Counted from the stretch's first letter, positions 49,241 to 58,460 are shown. The stretch: 64,000 bases of DNA from Prauserella shujinwangii (GCF_003001955.1 NZ_PVNH01000006.1:310001-374000); one strand, 5' to 3'. The notes: generated by a model from the sequence alone, not told the origin. Numbers and translations are program-made.

Positions 49241-49626
49241 TCCTGGCCGGGCTCGCGAACGTCGACGCGCAGCGGGTGATCGGCGGGGATCTCGACGAGG
49301 ACGATCCGGACGCCGTCCGGGTCGGAGATCCAGGCCTCGTCGAGACCCCACGGCTCCCGCCGTGGCTCGCGGTCCGGTTCGACGCCCTTCGCCCTGAGCT
49401 CTTCGACGACGGCGCGCACGTCGCGCACCTGCAGCCACAGCGCGATGTCCGGGGAGGCGGGCGCGCTGCCCCGGCCCACCACCTCCAGGAAGCCGCCGCC
49501 GAGGAAGAACACGGTGCCCCCGGGGAACTCGCGGTAGACCGCCAGCCCGAGCGTGTCCCGGTAGAACGCGACGGTCGCCTCGGGGTCGGTGGGTCGCACC
49601 AGTACACGGCTGCTCAGCACGTCCAT
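49237..49626 (-). CDS. VOC-family (glyoxalase-like) protein
   Basis: A 129-residue glyoxalase/bleomycin-resistance-fold protein with the paired beta-alpha-beta-beta-beta modules: [11 protein letters not shown] in the first and Trp-Ile-Ser-Asp-Pro-Asp-Gly-Val-Arg in the second, with a late Glu. Metal ligands are plausible but the substrate is unknown. Confidence 0.82.
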   Translation of the reverse strand: MDVLSSRVLVRPTDPEATVAFYRDTLGLAVYREFPGGTVFFLGGGFLEVVGRGSAPASPDIALWLQVRDVRAVVEELRAKGVEPDREPRREPWGLDEAWISDPDGVRIVLVEIPADHPLRVDVREPGQD

Positions 49627-49721
49627 GCCGGTACGGTCTCACGCCAGCGCGATCGCCGTGATGCCGGCGAGCACCCCACACCGTCACCGGACCTGGCCGG
49701 AGCCGCCGTGACCGGGCCGTG

Positions 49722-49727
49722 TAGCCT
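49722..49727 (+). promoter_or_regulatory. Possible -10 box of rpsT
   Basis: TAGCCT at 49722-49727 would give a leader of about 110 nt before the rpsT GTG. The leader is not otherwise explained and may carry S20 feedback control; no matching -35 is clear. Confidence 0.35.
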
Positions 49728-49845
49728 GGTCAGCCGTTGCCGTGTGGCATTCCGCCAGGGAGGAAGCCTGCCCGGGTCCCCGTACCCGTCAGGGCCAGCA
49801 GAACGCGGCACCGGATCATCGACACACGACCGAAGGAGCGCCCGC

Positions 49846-50106
49846 GTGGCCAACATCAAGTCCCAGATGAAGCGCATCAAGACCAACGAGAAGGCGCGTC
49901 TGCGCAACCAGTCGGTGAAGTCGTCGGTGAAGACCGCGATCCGCAAGTTCCGCGAGGCCGCCGACGCCGGTGACAAGGACCGCGCCGTCGAGCTGCAGCA
50001 GGCCGCGGCCCGGAAGCTCGACAAGGCCGCCAGCAAGGGCGTCATCCACGCCAACCAGGCGGCGAACAAGAAGTCCGCGATGGCCAAGCGGGTCAACCAG
50101 CTCTGA
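49846..50106 (+). CDS. rpsT: Ribosomal protein S20
   Basis: An 86-residue basic protein with the S20 pattern: Ala-Asn-Ile-Lys-Ser-Gln at the start, [10 protein letters not shown] and the C-terminal [14 protein letters not shown]. It binds 16S rRNA in the 30S body. GTG 49846 has AAGGAG seven nt upstream. A strong terminator follows. Convergent with holA, as in mycobacteria. Confidence 0.98.
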   Translation: MANIKSQMKRIKTNEKARLRNQSVKSSVKTAIRKFREAADAGDKDRAVELQQAAARKLDKAASKGVIHANQAANKKSAMAKRVNQL

Positions 50107-50138
50107 GCCGTCCCCGCGCCGTCCCCGCGACGGTGCCC

Positions 50139-50176
50139 GAAGGCCCCCGGCGACCCCTCGGTCGGCGGGGGCCTTC
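50139..50176 (+). terminator. rpsT terminator
   Basis: An 11-bp perfect stem GAAGGCCCCCG/CGGGGGCCTTC (50139-50149/50166-50176) with a 16-nt loop, 33 nt after the rpsT stop and before the convergent holA end. The U-tract is weak, as usual in this GC range. It would serve both genes. Confidence 0.75.
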
Positions 50177-50192
50177 GCCGTTCCGGAGGCCG

Positions 50193-51173
50193 TCAGCGCC
50201 GCTCCCGCGCCGCGATGATGTCCAGGACCGCCCGTTCGACGGCGTAGTCCGCGTCCGCCGCGGCACCCTTCACGTCGGCGTTCACCCGGGCGGCGACGCG
50301 CATCGCCTCCGCGAGCCCGGCGGTGCTCCAGCCACGCACCTGCCCCTGGGCCTTGCGGATCTTCCACGGGGGCATGCCGAGCTCACCGGCCAGCTGGTTC
50401 GGGTTGCCGCGCCCGGCGGCGGCCACCCGCGCGATCGTGCGGACCGCGTCGGCGAGGGCGTCGGCGACGAGCACGTGCGGGACGCCGATCTGCTGCGCCC
50501 AGCGGACCGTCTCCAGCGCGGCGGCCCGGTCCCCGGCCACCGCCTTCTCCGCCACCGCGAACCCGCTGACGTCGGCGCGGCCGCGGTGGTACCGCCGCAC
50601 CGCCTCCTCGTCCACCGTCCCACCGGAGTCCGCGACCAGCTGGGCGGCGGCGGAGGACAGCTCCCGCAGGTCCGTGCCCACCGAGTCGACGAGGGCCACC
50701 ACCCCGGCGGCGTCGATGCGGCCGCCCGCGCGGCGCACCTCATTGCGGACGAACGACTCCCGCTCGGCGGGCTTGGTGATCTTCGGGCACTCGGTGACCT
50801 CGGCCCCCGCCTTGCGCAGCGCGGCGGGCAGGCCCTTGGCGGCCTTGCTCCGGCCTCCGCCGGTGTGCACGACGACGAGCACGACGCCGTCCGCCGGGTC
50901 GGCGACGTAGGACAGGATCGCGTCGGCGATCTCCTGGGACGCTTCCTGCGCGGCCTCGACGACGACCACGCGGCCCTCGCTGAACAGCGAGGGACTGACC
51001 AGCTCGGCGAGCATCGGCGGGGTGAGCTCCGACACCCGGACGCGGGTCAGGTCGGCGCTCGGGTCGGTGCGGCGCGCGGCGTCGAGCGCGGCCCGGACAG
51101 CCCGCTCGACGAGCAGTTCCTCCTCGCCGAGGACCAGGTGCAGGGCCGGGCCGCGGGTTGCTGGTGCGGTCAC
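50193..51173 (-). CDS. holA: DNA polymerase III delta subunit
   Basis: A 326-residue clamp-loader delta subunit that opens the sliding clamp. It shows the AAA+-like delta N-terminal domain without a P-loop (Leu-Val-Leu-Gly-Glu-Glu-Glu-Leu-Leu), then Leu-Arg-Glu-Leu-Ser-Ser-Ala-Ala and the helical collar with Leu-Gly-Met-Pro-Pro-Trp-Lys-Ile-Arg-Lys-Ala. Gene order matches the mycobacterial nadD-holA-rpsT region. Confidence 0.93.
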   Translation of the reverse strand: MTAPATRGPALHLVLGEEELLVERAVRAALDAARRTDPSADLTRVRVSELTPPMLAELVSPSLFSEGRVVVVEAAQEASQEIADAILSYVADPADGVVLVVVHTGGGRSKAAKGLPAALRKAGAEVTECPKITKPAERESFVRNEVRRAGGRIDAAGVVALVDSVGTDLRELSSAAAQLVADSGGTVDEEAVRRYHRGRADVSGFAVAEKAVAGDRAAALETVRWAQQIGVPHVLVADALADAVRTIARVAAAGRGNPNQLAGELGMPPWKIRKAQGQVRGWSTAGLAEAMRVAARVNADVKGAAADADYAVERAVLDIIAARERR

Positions 51174-51286
51174 GCGGTCGATCCTGCCACGGTGACGTCG
51201 CCCGCACTCCCATGGCCGGACCCGATCTCCATGCCGTAACGTGTACCCCGAAGCCGCGCGATCTTGGCCGACACAACCGAATACCG

Positions 51287-51415
51287 CTCATCCAGAGGGG
51301 CAGAGGGAACGGCCCGTTGAAGCCCCGGCAACCGGCGTCAGCCTGTCATCTCGAGTCCGCGAGGTAGCTGGCGATCACGGTGCCAATTCCGGCCCGCGCC
51401 AGTGGGACAGATGAG
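51287..51415 (+). ncRNA. SAM-I (S-box) riboswitch before thrC
   Basis: The sequence matches the S-box core: CTCATCCAGAG at the 5' side, GAGGGAACGGCCCGTTGAAGCCCCGGCAACC, then GGTGCCAATTCC and the closing GATGAG. P1 pairs CTCATC (51287-51292) with GATGAG (51410-51415). The thrC ribosome site (GGAAAGGA) begins right at the 3' side of P1, so control is probably by hiding the ribosome site rather than by termination. A SAM-IV fold was considered but the core order fits SAM-I. Confidence 0.88.
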
Positions 51416-51429
51416 GAAAGGACCTCGCG

Positions 51430-52701
51430 ATGACTGTGTACAGCCCGGCCCTCGACACCACCGCCACGCGCACCCTCGATCTCGGCCCCGCCGTCGAGCT
51501 GGTGTCCAAGGAGGAGGGCCACCGCCAGCCGCTGGCCCCCGAGTTCGTGTCCGCGGAGGACTTCTCGCCGCTGGAGGTCGCCTACGACTTCGGCCGCGTG
51601 CGGCGCGAGGACATCGAGGCGGGCCCGCGCAACATCTGGCGGTACAAGAAGCTGCTCCCGGTCCCCTCCCGCGTCGAGGAGATCCCCAACACCGAGCCCG
51701 GCTGTACCCGGCTCGTGCGCGCCGACCGGCTCGCGAAGGCGCTCGGCCTCCGGCGGGTGTGGGTGAAGGACGACACGGGCAACCCCACGCACTCGTTCAA
51801 GGACCGCGTGGTCGCCGTGGCGCTGGCCGCGGCCCGCGAGTTCGGGTTCGACACGCTGGCCTGCCCCTCCACCGGCAACCTCGCCAACGCGGTGGCCGCG
51901 GCCGCGGCGCGCGCGGGCTGGCAGTCGGTGGTGCTCATCCCCTCCTCTCTCGAGCGGGCGAAGATCCTGACCACCGCCGTGTACGACGGCGCGCTCATCG
52001 CCGTCGACGGCAACTACGACGACGTCAACCGGCTCGCCACCCAGCTCGCCGCCGAGAACGAGGGGTGGGCGTTCGTCAACGTCAACGTCCGGCCCTACTA
52101 CTCGGAGGGCTCCAAGACCCTCGCGTTCGAGGTCGCCGAGCAGCTCGGCTGGCGCCTGCCGGAGCAGATCGTGGTGCCGATCGCCTCGGGTTCGCAGCTG
52201 ACGAAGGTGGACAAGGGCTTCCGCGAGCTGGGACAGCTCGGCCTCGTCGAGGAGACCCCGTACCGGGTCTACGGCGCGCAGGCCACGGGCTGCTCCCCGG
52301 TGTCCACCGCCTTCCGCAACGGCCACGACGTGGTGCAGCCGGTCAAGCCGGACACCATCGCGCGGTCGCTCGCCATCGGCAACCCGGCCGACGGACCGTA
52401 CGTGCTCGACACGGTCCACCGCACCGGTGGTTCGATCGAGGATGTCACCGACGAGGAGGTCGTGGCGGGCATCCGCCTGCTGGCCAGGACGGAGGGCATC
52501 TTCACCGAGACCGCGGGCGGCGTGACCGTCGCGACGGCGAAGAAGCTCGTGGAGACCGGCAAGCTGGACCCCGACGCGGAGACGGTGCTGCTCATCACCG
52601 GCGACGGCCTGAAGACGCTCGACGCGCTGGAGGACCGGATCGGCCCCAAGGCCACGGTGCCGCCGTCCGCGGACGCCGTGCGCGAGGCCCTCGGCGGCTG
52701 A
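51430..52701 (+). CDS. thrC: Threonine synthase
   Basis: A 423-residue PLP enzyme converting O-phosphohomoserine to threonine. The PLP lysine is Lys124 in Thr-His-Ser-Phe-Lys-Asp-Arg; Ser-Thr-Gly-Asn-Leu-Ala-Asn binds phosphate/PLP. It stands alone, not in a hom-thrC-thrB operon, and is preceded by a SAM-I riboswitch. Its last 107 nt are overlapped antisense by the comEC frame. ATG 51430 with GGAAAGGA upstream. Confidence 0.95.
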   Translation: MTVYSPALDTTATRTLDLGPAVELVSKEEGHRQPLAPEFVSAEDFSPLEVAYDFGRVRREDIEAGPRNIWRYKKLLPVPSRVEEIPNTEPGCTRLVRADRLAKALGLRRVWVKDDTGNPTHSFKDRVVAVALAAAREFGFDTLACPSTGNLANAVAAAAARAGWQSVVLIPSSLERAKILTTAVYDGALIAVDGNYDDVNRLATQLAAENEGWAFVNVNVRPYYSEGSKTLAFEVAEQLGWRLPEQIVVPIASGSQLTKVDKGFRELGQLGLVEETPYRVYGAQATGCSPVSTAFRNGHDVVQPVKPDTIARSLAIGNPADGPYVLDTVHRTGGSIEDVTDEEVVAGIRLLARTEGIFTETAGGVTVATAKKLVETGKLDPDAETVLLITGDGLKTLDALEDRIGPKATVPPSADAVREALGG

Positions 52702-55174
52702 CCGCACCCGGCGGCCGCGCCGGGCGCGGTGGGCCCCTGGCCCGCCTGCCGTCCGCCCGGGCGGACGGTCCCCGGCGCACCACGGCCGGGTCCCGCTCAC
52801 CGGGCACCACCGCGGTGTCGCCGCCGGTGTCGGTCCTCGCGACGAGCGCCCCTGCCCCGGTCAGCATGCGCAGCGCGACACCGTTCGGGTGGCCGTAGGT
52901 GTTGCCCCGGCCCACGCTGACCACCGCGATCCGCGGCGCGACGGCGTCCACGAAGCGCGGCACCAGGAACCTGCTTCCGTGGTGCGGCACCTTGAGGATC
53001 TCCGCCCGCAGGTCGGCCCCGGACGCGAGCAGGTCGGCCTGCGCGGCCAGCTCCACGTCACCGGTGAGCAGCACGCTGCCCGCCGGGGTATCCGCGCGCA
53101 GGACCACCGAGGCGTTGTTCACCTCGGTGCCCTCCGGTTCCCCGTCGGGCGGCGGCACGTAGCCGGGGCCGAGGACGTCGAGCCGCAGCGCGGGCCAGCC
53201 GAGACGCAGGCCCGCGCCGAGCTCGACGAGCGGCACGCCGTGCGCACCCGCGTCGGCGACCACCCGCCGCCACGCCCAGTCCGGGACGCGGCCCGGCCCC
53301 ACCCCGATCGCGCCCACCGCACGGCCCTCGAACACCGACGGCAGCCCGCCGATGTGGTCCGCGTGCAGGTGGCTCAGCACCACCAGCGGCACCCGGTCGA
53401 CGCCGAGCCGGTCGAGGCAGCGGTCGATCGGCCCCGGCTCGGGTCCGGCGTCCACCACCACCGCCCGGCCGGGCTCCCCGGTCGCGAGCACGAGCCCGTC
53501 ACCCTGCCCCACCTCGCACGCCACCAGCGCCCAGCCCGGCGGCGGCCACGACGGCGCCACCACCCGGACCGGGATGGCCACCACGACCGCGGCCACCAGC
53601 GCCAGGGCCAGCAGCAGCCGCGCCGGGCGGTACCGCAGCGCCAGCACGAGCAGCGCGACCGCTCCGACCGCGAGCAGGCCACCCCACCACCCGGAGGGCC
53701 ACGGCAGCACGGCGCCGGGCACGGCCGACGCCTCCCGCGCCACCACGATCAGCCAGCGCACCCCCGGCTCGGCGACCCGCACCAGCACCTCCGCGACCGG
53801 CGGGCAGGCCACCGCCGCCCCGGCGGCGAGCACGCCCAGCACCGTCACCGGTGCCACGACGGGAGCCGCGAGCACGTTGGCGGCCACCGACACCACGCTC
53901 ACCGATCCGGCCATGCCGGCGACGATCGGCGCCGTGACGAGGAACGCGGCGAGCGGCACGGCGAGCCCTTCCGCCACCCCCGCGGGCACGCGCCGCCGCG
54001 TCAGCGCACCGGCCCAGCGCGGCGCGAGCAGGACGAGCCCCGCGGTGGCCGCGACGGACAGGGCGAAACCGTGGCTGACCGCCATGGCGGGGTCGTGCAG
54101 CACCAGGGCACAGACGGCCGCCGCCAGCGCGGGCAGCACCGACCGGTTCCGCCCGAGCACCAGCGCACCGAGCGCCACGGCACCCATCACCCCGGCCCTG
54201 AGCACGCTCGGCTCCGGCCCGACGAGCACCAGGAACCCGGCCAGGACCAGCCCCGCCGCGGCCGCCGCGCAGCGCGGCCCGCACCGCACCGCCCGCAGCA
54301 GGAGAAGCACCGACCCGCAGACGATCGCGATGTTCGCCCCGGACACCGCGGTCAGATGGGACAGGCCCGCGTCGAGGAACTCCTGCTCGACCCTCGGTGG
54401 CAGCGCGCTCGTGTCGCCGAGGACGAGACCGGGCAGCAGCCCGGCCGGCTCGTCGGGCAGGACCGCGCACGCCGCGCGCAGCGCCGCGCGCACCGACTCG
54501 GCGGCACGCTGCCACCACGGTGCCCGGGTGGGGTCGCGCGGCGGGCCGCGAACGTAGGCGACCGCCGCGATGAGCTCCCCGGAACGGGCGGGTGCCAGCG
54601 ACCCGTGCGCGGTGACCGTCTGACCGGGCAGCAACCGGGCCCAGTCCGCGTACGGCGCGATGAGCAGCGCCCTGGCGGCGGTGGGGACGTCCCGGCCGCG
54701 CACGGTGGCCGCCCTGACCTCGACGGGAACCAGCACCGAGCGGACACCCCCCGCCTGTCCCGCGTAGCCCGCGGACCGCAGCGGGCGCGGGCGCTCGGCG
54801 AGGGTCACGCGGAGCCCGGCCTCACCGCCGCGTTCCGCCTCGGCACGCAGCGGGTCCTGCTGGGCGGTGGCGATCCGCACGCCCAGCGGTCCGGCGGCCA
54901 GTGCCGCGCACAGGACCAGGGCACCGGCCGCGGCGAGCCCGCGCGACCGTTCACGGTCGGTGCGGTGGTGCCGCGGGCCGTCCCGGCGCAGCCGCCACAG
55001 CGCCGCGGCACCCGCCACCACCCCGGCCCCGGCGCAGGCCACACCCACCCGCCAGCCGAGGAGCAGGCCGCCCAGCGCCGAGCCCCACACGACGACCGCG
55101 GCGGGCACCAAGCGCAGGTCGTGCGCCGCCCGCCCGGCCGGGGCGGCCTCGGCACCGGGCGCGACCACGGTCAC
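52595..55174 (-). CDS. comEC: ComEC/Rec2 competence-type DNA channel and hydrolase
   Basis: An 859-residue membrane protein. The N-terminal region (about 20-70) has membrane segments and an OB-like domain; the competence domain (about 240-520) has many helices and Thr-Ala-Val-Ser-Gly-Ala-Asn near residue 270; the C-terminal metallo-beta-lactamase domain has His-Leu-His-Ala-Asp-His (about 600-605) and Asp/His later (Pro-His-His-Gly-Ser). The final 50 or so residues are Arg/Pro-rich and run 107 nt antisense into thrC, unlike typical ComEC ends. GTG 55174 overlaps comEA by GTGA. DNA uptake has not been shown for this lineage. Confidence 0.9.
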   Translation of the reverse strand: MTVVAPGAEAAPAGRAAHDLRLVPAAVVVWGSALGGLLLGWRVGVACAGAGVVAGAAALWRLRRDGPRHHRTDRERSRGLAAAGALVLCAALAAGPLGVRIATAQQDPLRAEAERGGEAGLRVTLAERPRPLRSAGYAGQAGGVRSVLVPVEVRAATVRGRDVPTAARALLIAPYADWARLLPGQTVTAHGSLAPARSGELIAAVAYVRGPPRDPTRAPWWQRAAESVRAALRAACAVLPDEPAGLLPGLVLGDTSALPPRVEQEFLDAGLSHLTAVSGANIAIVCGSVLLLLRAVRCGPRCAAAAAGLVLAGFLVLVGPEPSVLRAGVMGAVALGALVLGRNRSVLPALAAAVCALVLHDPAMAVSHGFALSVAATAGLVLLAPRWAGALTRRRVPAGVAEGLAVPLAAFLVTAPIVAGMAGSVSVVSVAANVLAAPVVAPVTVLGVLAAGAAVACPPVAEVLVRVAEPGVRWLIVVAREASAVPGAVLPWPSGWWGGLLAVGAVALLVLALRYRPARLLLALALVAAVVVAIPVRVVAPSWPPPGWALVACEVGQGDGLVLATGEPGRAVVVDAGPEPGPIDRCLDRLGVDRVPLVVLSHLHADHIGGLPSVFEGRAVGAIGVGPGRVPDWAWRRVVADAGAHGVPLVELGAGLRLGWPALRLDVLGPGYVPPPDGEPEGTEVNNASVVLRADTPAGSVLLTGDVELAAQADLLASGADLRAEILKVPHHGSRFLVPRFVDAVAPRIAVVSVGRGNTYGHPNGVALRMLTGAGALVARTDTGGDTAVVPGERDPAVVRRGPSARADGRRARGPPRPARPPGAVSRRGPRARRPRTAAPWPWGRSGPPARRASSGRRR

Positions 55175-56055
55175 CGGACGCTCACGAGGTCGCGCAGTCG
55201 CTCGAAACGCTTGTCGCCGATGCCGTCGACCTCGCGCAGTTGTTCCACCGCCGTGAAGCGGCCGTGCCGGGCGCGCCAGTCGAGGATGCTCCGGGCGGTG
55301 ACCTCACCGATCCCGGGCAGGCTCTCGAGTTCCTCCCGGCCCGCGGCGTTGAGGTCGACCGGGACGCTCCCGCCCGTGCCGTCACCCGCGCCGGGCGGTG
55401 CGGCCTGGGGCAGCGCGCTGCCCATCCCGGGCGGCGACGGGACCCCGACGTAGAGCTGCTCACCGTCGGCGACGCGGCGCGCCAGGTTGAGGGTGGCCAG
55501 GTCGGCACCGGGCCGGGCACCGCCCGCCGCCCGCACGGCATCGGCGACACGCGCGCCGGGCGGGACGGTGACGAGCCCCGGTGTCCGCACCTTGCCGACG
55601 ACGCTGACCACGAGCGGCTCGGCGTCGGCGGGCCGCGCGGTCGTGGTCCGCGGCGGCCCGGCGGCCCCCGCGGGAAGCTCCCTCGCCAGGGGCAACGGCG
55701 GCGGGCTCTCCGCCGCGGGCCCGTCCGCGAGCAGGAACGCGACCACGACCGCGACGGCGGCGACGCCGAGCGCGGCGGCGACGACGGCCACCCGGCGCCG
55801 CCGTTCGGGCGGGCCGGAGCCGAGCCCGGCCGGGAGCCAGCGTTCGACCAGCCGTCCCGCGCGGCCCGCGGGCAGGGGTCCGGTGCCGGGCGGAGGGTCG
55901 CCATCGCCGGGAGGCCCGTCCGGCCCTGGCCGGGCGCCCGGTGGTGGTTCCGGCTCGCCGGGCAGGGCGGCGAGCTGGCTGAGGCGCCGGCGTGGGGCGG
56001 GCGCGCTCGGGGACGGTGCGGTCTCACCGGACCGCCGGGGATTCTGCTCGAACAC
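55171..56055 (-). CDS. comEA: ComEA-like helix-hairpin-helix DNA-binding protein
   Basis: A 294-residue protein: a Pro/Gly-rich cytoplasmic N-terminus (1-80), one membrane helix (about 88-110), an SLBB domain (about 150-215) and a C-terminal double helix-hairpin-helix (about 232-292: Val-Asp-Leu-Asn-Ala-Ala and Leu-Pro-Gly-Ile-Gly-Glu). It presents DNA to ComEC. TAGCGT (56068-56063) lies seven nt before the GTG, so the mRNA is likely leaderless and starts here. Confidence 0.9.
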   Translation of the reverse strand: MFEQNPRRSGETAPSPSAPAPRRRLSQLAALPGEPEPPPGARPGPDGPPGDGDPPPGTGPLPAGRAGRLVERWLPAGLGSGPPERRRRVAVVAAALGVAAVAVVVAFLLADGPAAESPPPLPLARELPAGAAGPPRTTTARPADAEPLVVSVVGKVRTPGLVTVPPGARVADAVRAAGGARPGADLATLNLARRVADGEQLYVGVPSPPGMGSALPQAAPPGAGDGTGGSVPVDLNAAGREELESLPGIGEVTARSILDWRARHGRFTAVEQLREVDGIGDKRFERLRDLVSVR

Positions 56056-56220
56056 ACGAGCGACGCTAGGGCGGGCTCGGGCCCGCGCGGCAGTGCCGAT
56101 CGACCGGGCTGTGGATGGCCGGGGGGATGTGGACAACCCGCCGTCCGCACGGCCGCCCCGGGCCGCGCCGTCGGCACCGCATGCTACGGTCGCCGGTTCG
56201 GCTGCGTGGTGTCCGCCGGG

Positions 56221-57066
56221 TCAGTGGCCGCGTTGCACGACGACACCCACGACGCCGGGGCCGGTGTGCGCCCCGATCACCGCGCCGAGCTCGGACACCA
56301 CGCAGCCGGGTGAGCCGGGCAGCCGCTCGTCGAGCCGGTTGGCGAGGTCCGCGGCGCGTTCCGGCGACGCGAGGTGGTGCACGGCGAGCTCGGCGGGACG
56401 GTCTCCCGCGGCCTGCACGGCGAGGTCGACGAGGCGGGTGAGGGCGCGGTTCATCGTGCGCACCTTCTCGAGCGGCCGGATCTGCCCCTCCACCATGTGC
56501 AGCACGGGTTTCACCGCGAGCGCGGTACCCAGCAGCGCCGCGGCGGCGCCGATCCGGCCACCGCGCCGCAGGTACTCCAGCGTCTCCACCACGAACAGCG
56601 TCTCCGACCGGCCCGCCGCCGCCACGGCCGCCGCCTCGACCTCCTCGCCCGACGCGCCCCGGGCCGCCGCGGCCGCGGCGTGCAGGGCGGCGAAGCCGAG
56701 CCCCATGGCCGTGGTGCGGGAGTCCACCACACGCACCCGCTCGGGGCCGACCTCCTGCGCCGCGAGGACGGCGGACTCCCAGGTGCCGGACAGCCGTTTC
56801 GACAGGTGCACCGACACGACGGTGTCCGCGCCCTCGGCCAGTGCCCGCCGGTACGCGGCGGCGAACTCGGCGGGGGTGGGACGCGAGGTGGTGACGATCC
56901 TGCGCTCGCCGAGCGCCTCGGCGAGCTTGGCCGGGCCGACATCGATCCCGTCGACCGCGGGCACGCCGTCGATGAGCACGTGCAGCGGCACGACGCGGAT
57001 GGCGTGCCGGTCGGCGAATCCCTCCGGCAGGTGGGCAGTGGAATCCGTGACTACGGCGACCGGCAC
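56221..57066 (-). CDS. degV: DegV-family fatty-acid-binding protein
   Basis: A 281-residue DegV/FakB-like protein that binds a fatty acid. Val-Thr-Asp-Ser-Thr-Ala-His-Leu near the N-terminus, Ser-Arg-Pro-Thr-Pro near residue 62 and Leu-Glu-Tyr-Leu-Arg-Arg-Gly-Gly-Arg-Ile near residue 163 are conserved. TAGGCT lies 7 nt before the GTG at 57066 (leaderless). Corresponds to mycobacterial Rv2417c by position. No FakA kinase is seen here. Confidence 0.88.
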   Translation of the reverse strand: MPVAVVTDSTAHLPEGFADRHAIRVVPLHVLIDGVPAVDGIDVGPAKLAEALGERRIVTTSRPTPAEFAAAYRRALAEGADTVVSVHLSKRLSGTWESAVLAAQEVGPERVRVVDSRTTAMGLGFAALHAAAAAARGASGEEVEAAAVAAAGRSETLFVVETLEYLRRGGRIGAAAALLGTALAVKPVLHMVEGQIRPLEKVRTMNRALTRLVDLAVQAAGDRPAELAVHHLASPERAADLANRLDERLPGSPGCVVSELGAVIGAHTGPGVVGVVVQRGH

Positions 57067-57076
57067 GGCCGCCAGC

Positions 57077-57844
57077 CTACGTCCCCGTCTCCCGGGCGGC
57101 GGGTTCCCCGGCGGTTCCGCGTGGCGGGACCAACGGGGCCAGCAGCCCGGCCATCGCCGTGCCCACCGCCTCGTGACCTGCCCAGCCCCAGTGCATGCCG
57201 TCCGGGTTGCCGTGGCCGCCGAGCACGTGGGGGCCGACGATCGCGGGCAGGTCGAGCGCGGGCACCCCGTCCTCGGCGGCCCACGCCGCGATCGCCGCCG
57301 CCGTGTGCTCGCGCACGGTGTGCACGAAGCCGTAGGACGGCGCCCGGTGCACCGAGGGCAGCCAGCAGGCGACCGGCAGCTCCGGCCGCAGCGTCCGCAG
57401 CGCCCCCACCGAGGTCCGCAGGTAGTGCACGGTCAGCCGGGTGGGCAGCACGGCGGGCCTGCCGCGCAGGGCGGCGGCCAGCCTCGGCTGCGCGGCGAGG
57501 TAGGCACCGCGCACCGCCCGGCGCAGCGCGGGCGGGCGGAGGTAGCGCAACCCGGTGCGCAGATAGGTCGGCAACGGGGAGGGCAGCGTGTCCATGCTGC
57601 CGACCGCGAGCACCACCGCGTCGGCGTGGTGCAGGTCGGCCCACACCCGGGGGTCGCCGGTGAGCGACCACCAGAGGTCGCGCGCGGTCCAGCCGATCCC
57701 GGCGACGAGCTCGGCGGTGCCCCCGAGTGCGGCCGCGGCGACGTTCGGCCACAGTCGCGGCTCGTCCGCCGGATACCCGCCGTCGGGGCCGTGGAAGCTC
57801 AGGGAGTCGCCGAAGACCAGCACCCGGGGGCCGGTGCGCACCAT
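57077..57844 (-). CDS. octT: SGNH hydrolase, diglucosylglycerate octanoyltransferase (OctT) ortholog
   Basis: A 255-residue SGNH-fold protein with the catalytic Ser in Phe-Gly-Asp-Ser-Leu-Ser (about 11-16) and a late Asp/His pair in Asn-Pro-Asp-Gly-Met-His-Trp-Gly. It lies between degV and a gpgP-like phosphatase exactly as mycobacterial octT (Rv2418c), which octanoylates diglucosylglycerate in methylglucose-lipopolysaccharide synthesis. Function assigned by fold plus synteny. Confidence 0.8.
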   Translation of the reverse strand: MVRTGPRVLVFGDSLSFHGPDGGYPADEPRLWPNVAAAALGGTAELVAGIGWTARDLWWSLTGDPRVWADLHHADAVVLAVGSMDTLPSPLPTYLRTGLRYLRPPALRRAVRGAYLAAQPRLAAALRGRPAVLPTRLTVHYLRTSVGALRTLRPELPVACWLPSVHRAPSYGFVHTVREHTAAAIAAWAAEDGVPALDLPAIVGPHVLGGHGNPDGMHWGWAGHEAVGTAMAGLLAPLVPPRGTAGEPAARETGT

Positions 57845-57848
57845 GCCG

Positions 57849-58460
57849 CTACCCGGTCATGCCCGCGTTGTAGGCGAGCAACCGCCACGCGTCGTCGCGC
57901 CTGCCGAGCTCGACCCAGTGGCAGTTCGCGATGCCGCCGAGGGTGGGCCAGTGCGACACCGGCAGGTCGATCAGGCGGGCGGTCAGCGCGAGGATGAGCC
58001 CGCCGTGCGCCGCGAGCAGGACGGTCTCGTGGTCCTCACCGCCGCGGAGCAGGTCGGCCACGACCTCCTGGGCCCGGTCGGCCACGTCGACTCTGGACTC
58101 GCCGCCCGGCGGCGCCCAGGTGGCGTCGCTGCGCCAGCGCTCGCGCTCCCCCGGCGCCCGGACGTCGACCTCGGCGCCGGTCAGCCCCTGCCACTCCCCC
58201 AGGTGGGTCTCCCGGAGCCGCTTGTCGATGCGCAGCGGGACGCCGATGGCCTCGGTGAGGACGGTCGCGGTGTCGGTGGCCCGCCGCAGGTCGGAGGCGA
58301 TGACCAGGTCGGGGGCGAACCGGGCGAGCGCGGGCGCGGCGAAGCGGGCCTGGTTCCAGCCGACCTCGGTGAGCGCCGAGTCGAGGTGCCCCTGCATCCG
58401 GCCCGCGGCGTTGAAATCCGTCTCACCGTGCCGCCACAACACCAGCCGCCGCAGGCTCAC
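57849..58460 (-). CDS. gpgP: Histidine phosphatase, probable glucosyl-3-phosphoglycerate phosphatase
   Basis: A 203-residue histidine phosphatase. Catalytic Leu-Trp-Arg-His-Gly-Glu-Thr is near residue 8-14, and the second His is in Ala-Ala-His-Gly-Gly. It occupies the place of mycobacterial gpgP (Rv2419c), which dephosphorylates glucosyl-3-phosphoglycerate. The GTG start overlaps rsfS by 4 nt; four nt separate its stop from octT. Confidence 0.85.
   Translation of the reverse strand: MSLRRLVLWRHGETDFNAAGRMQGHLDSALTEVGWNQARFAAPALARFAPDLVIASDLRRATDTATVLTEAIGVPLRIDKRLRETHLGEWQGLTGAEVDVRAPGERERWRSDATWAPPGGESRVDVADRAQEVVADLLRGGEDHETVLLAAHGGLILALTARLIDLPVSHWPTLGGIANCHWVELGRRDDAWRLLAYNAGMTG

Noticed and set aside
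51287-51415. SAM-IV riboswitch
   Set aside because: The 5' core CATCCAGAG...GGAGGGA-like order and the simple closing P1 fit SAM-I; the SAM-IV arrangement is not seen.
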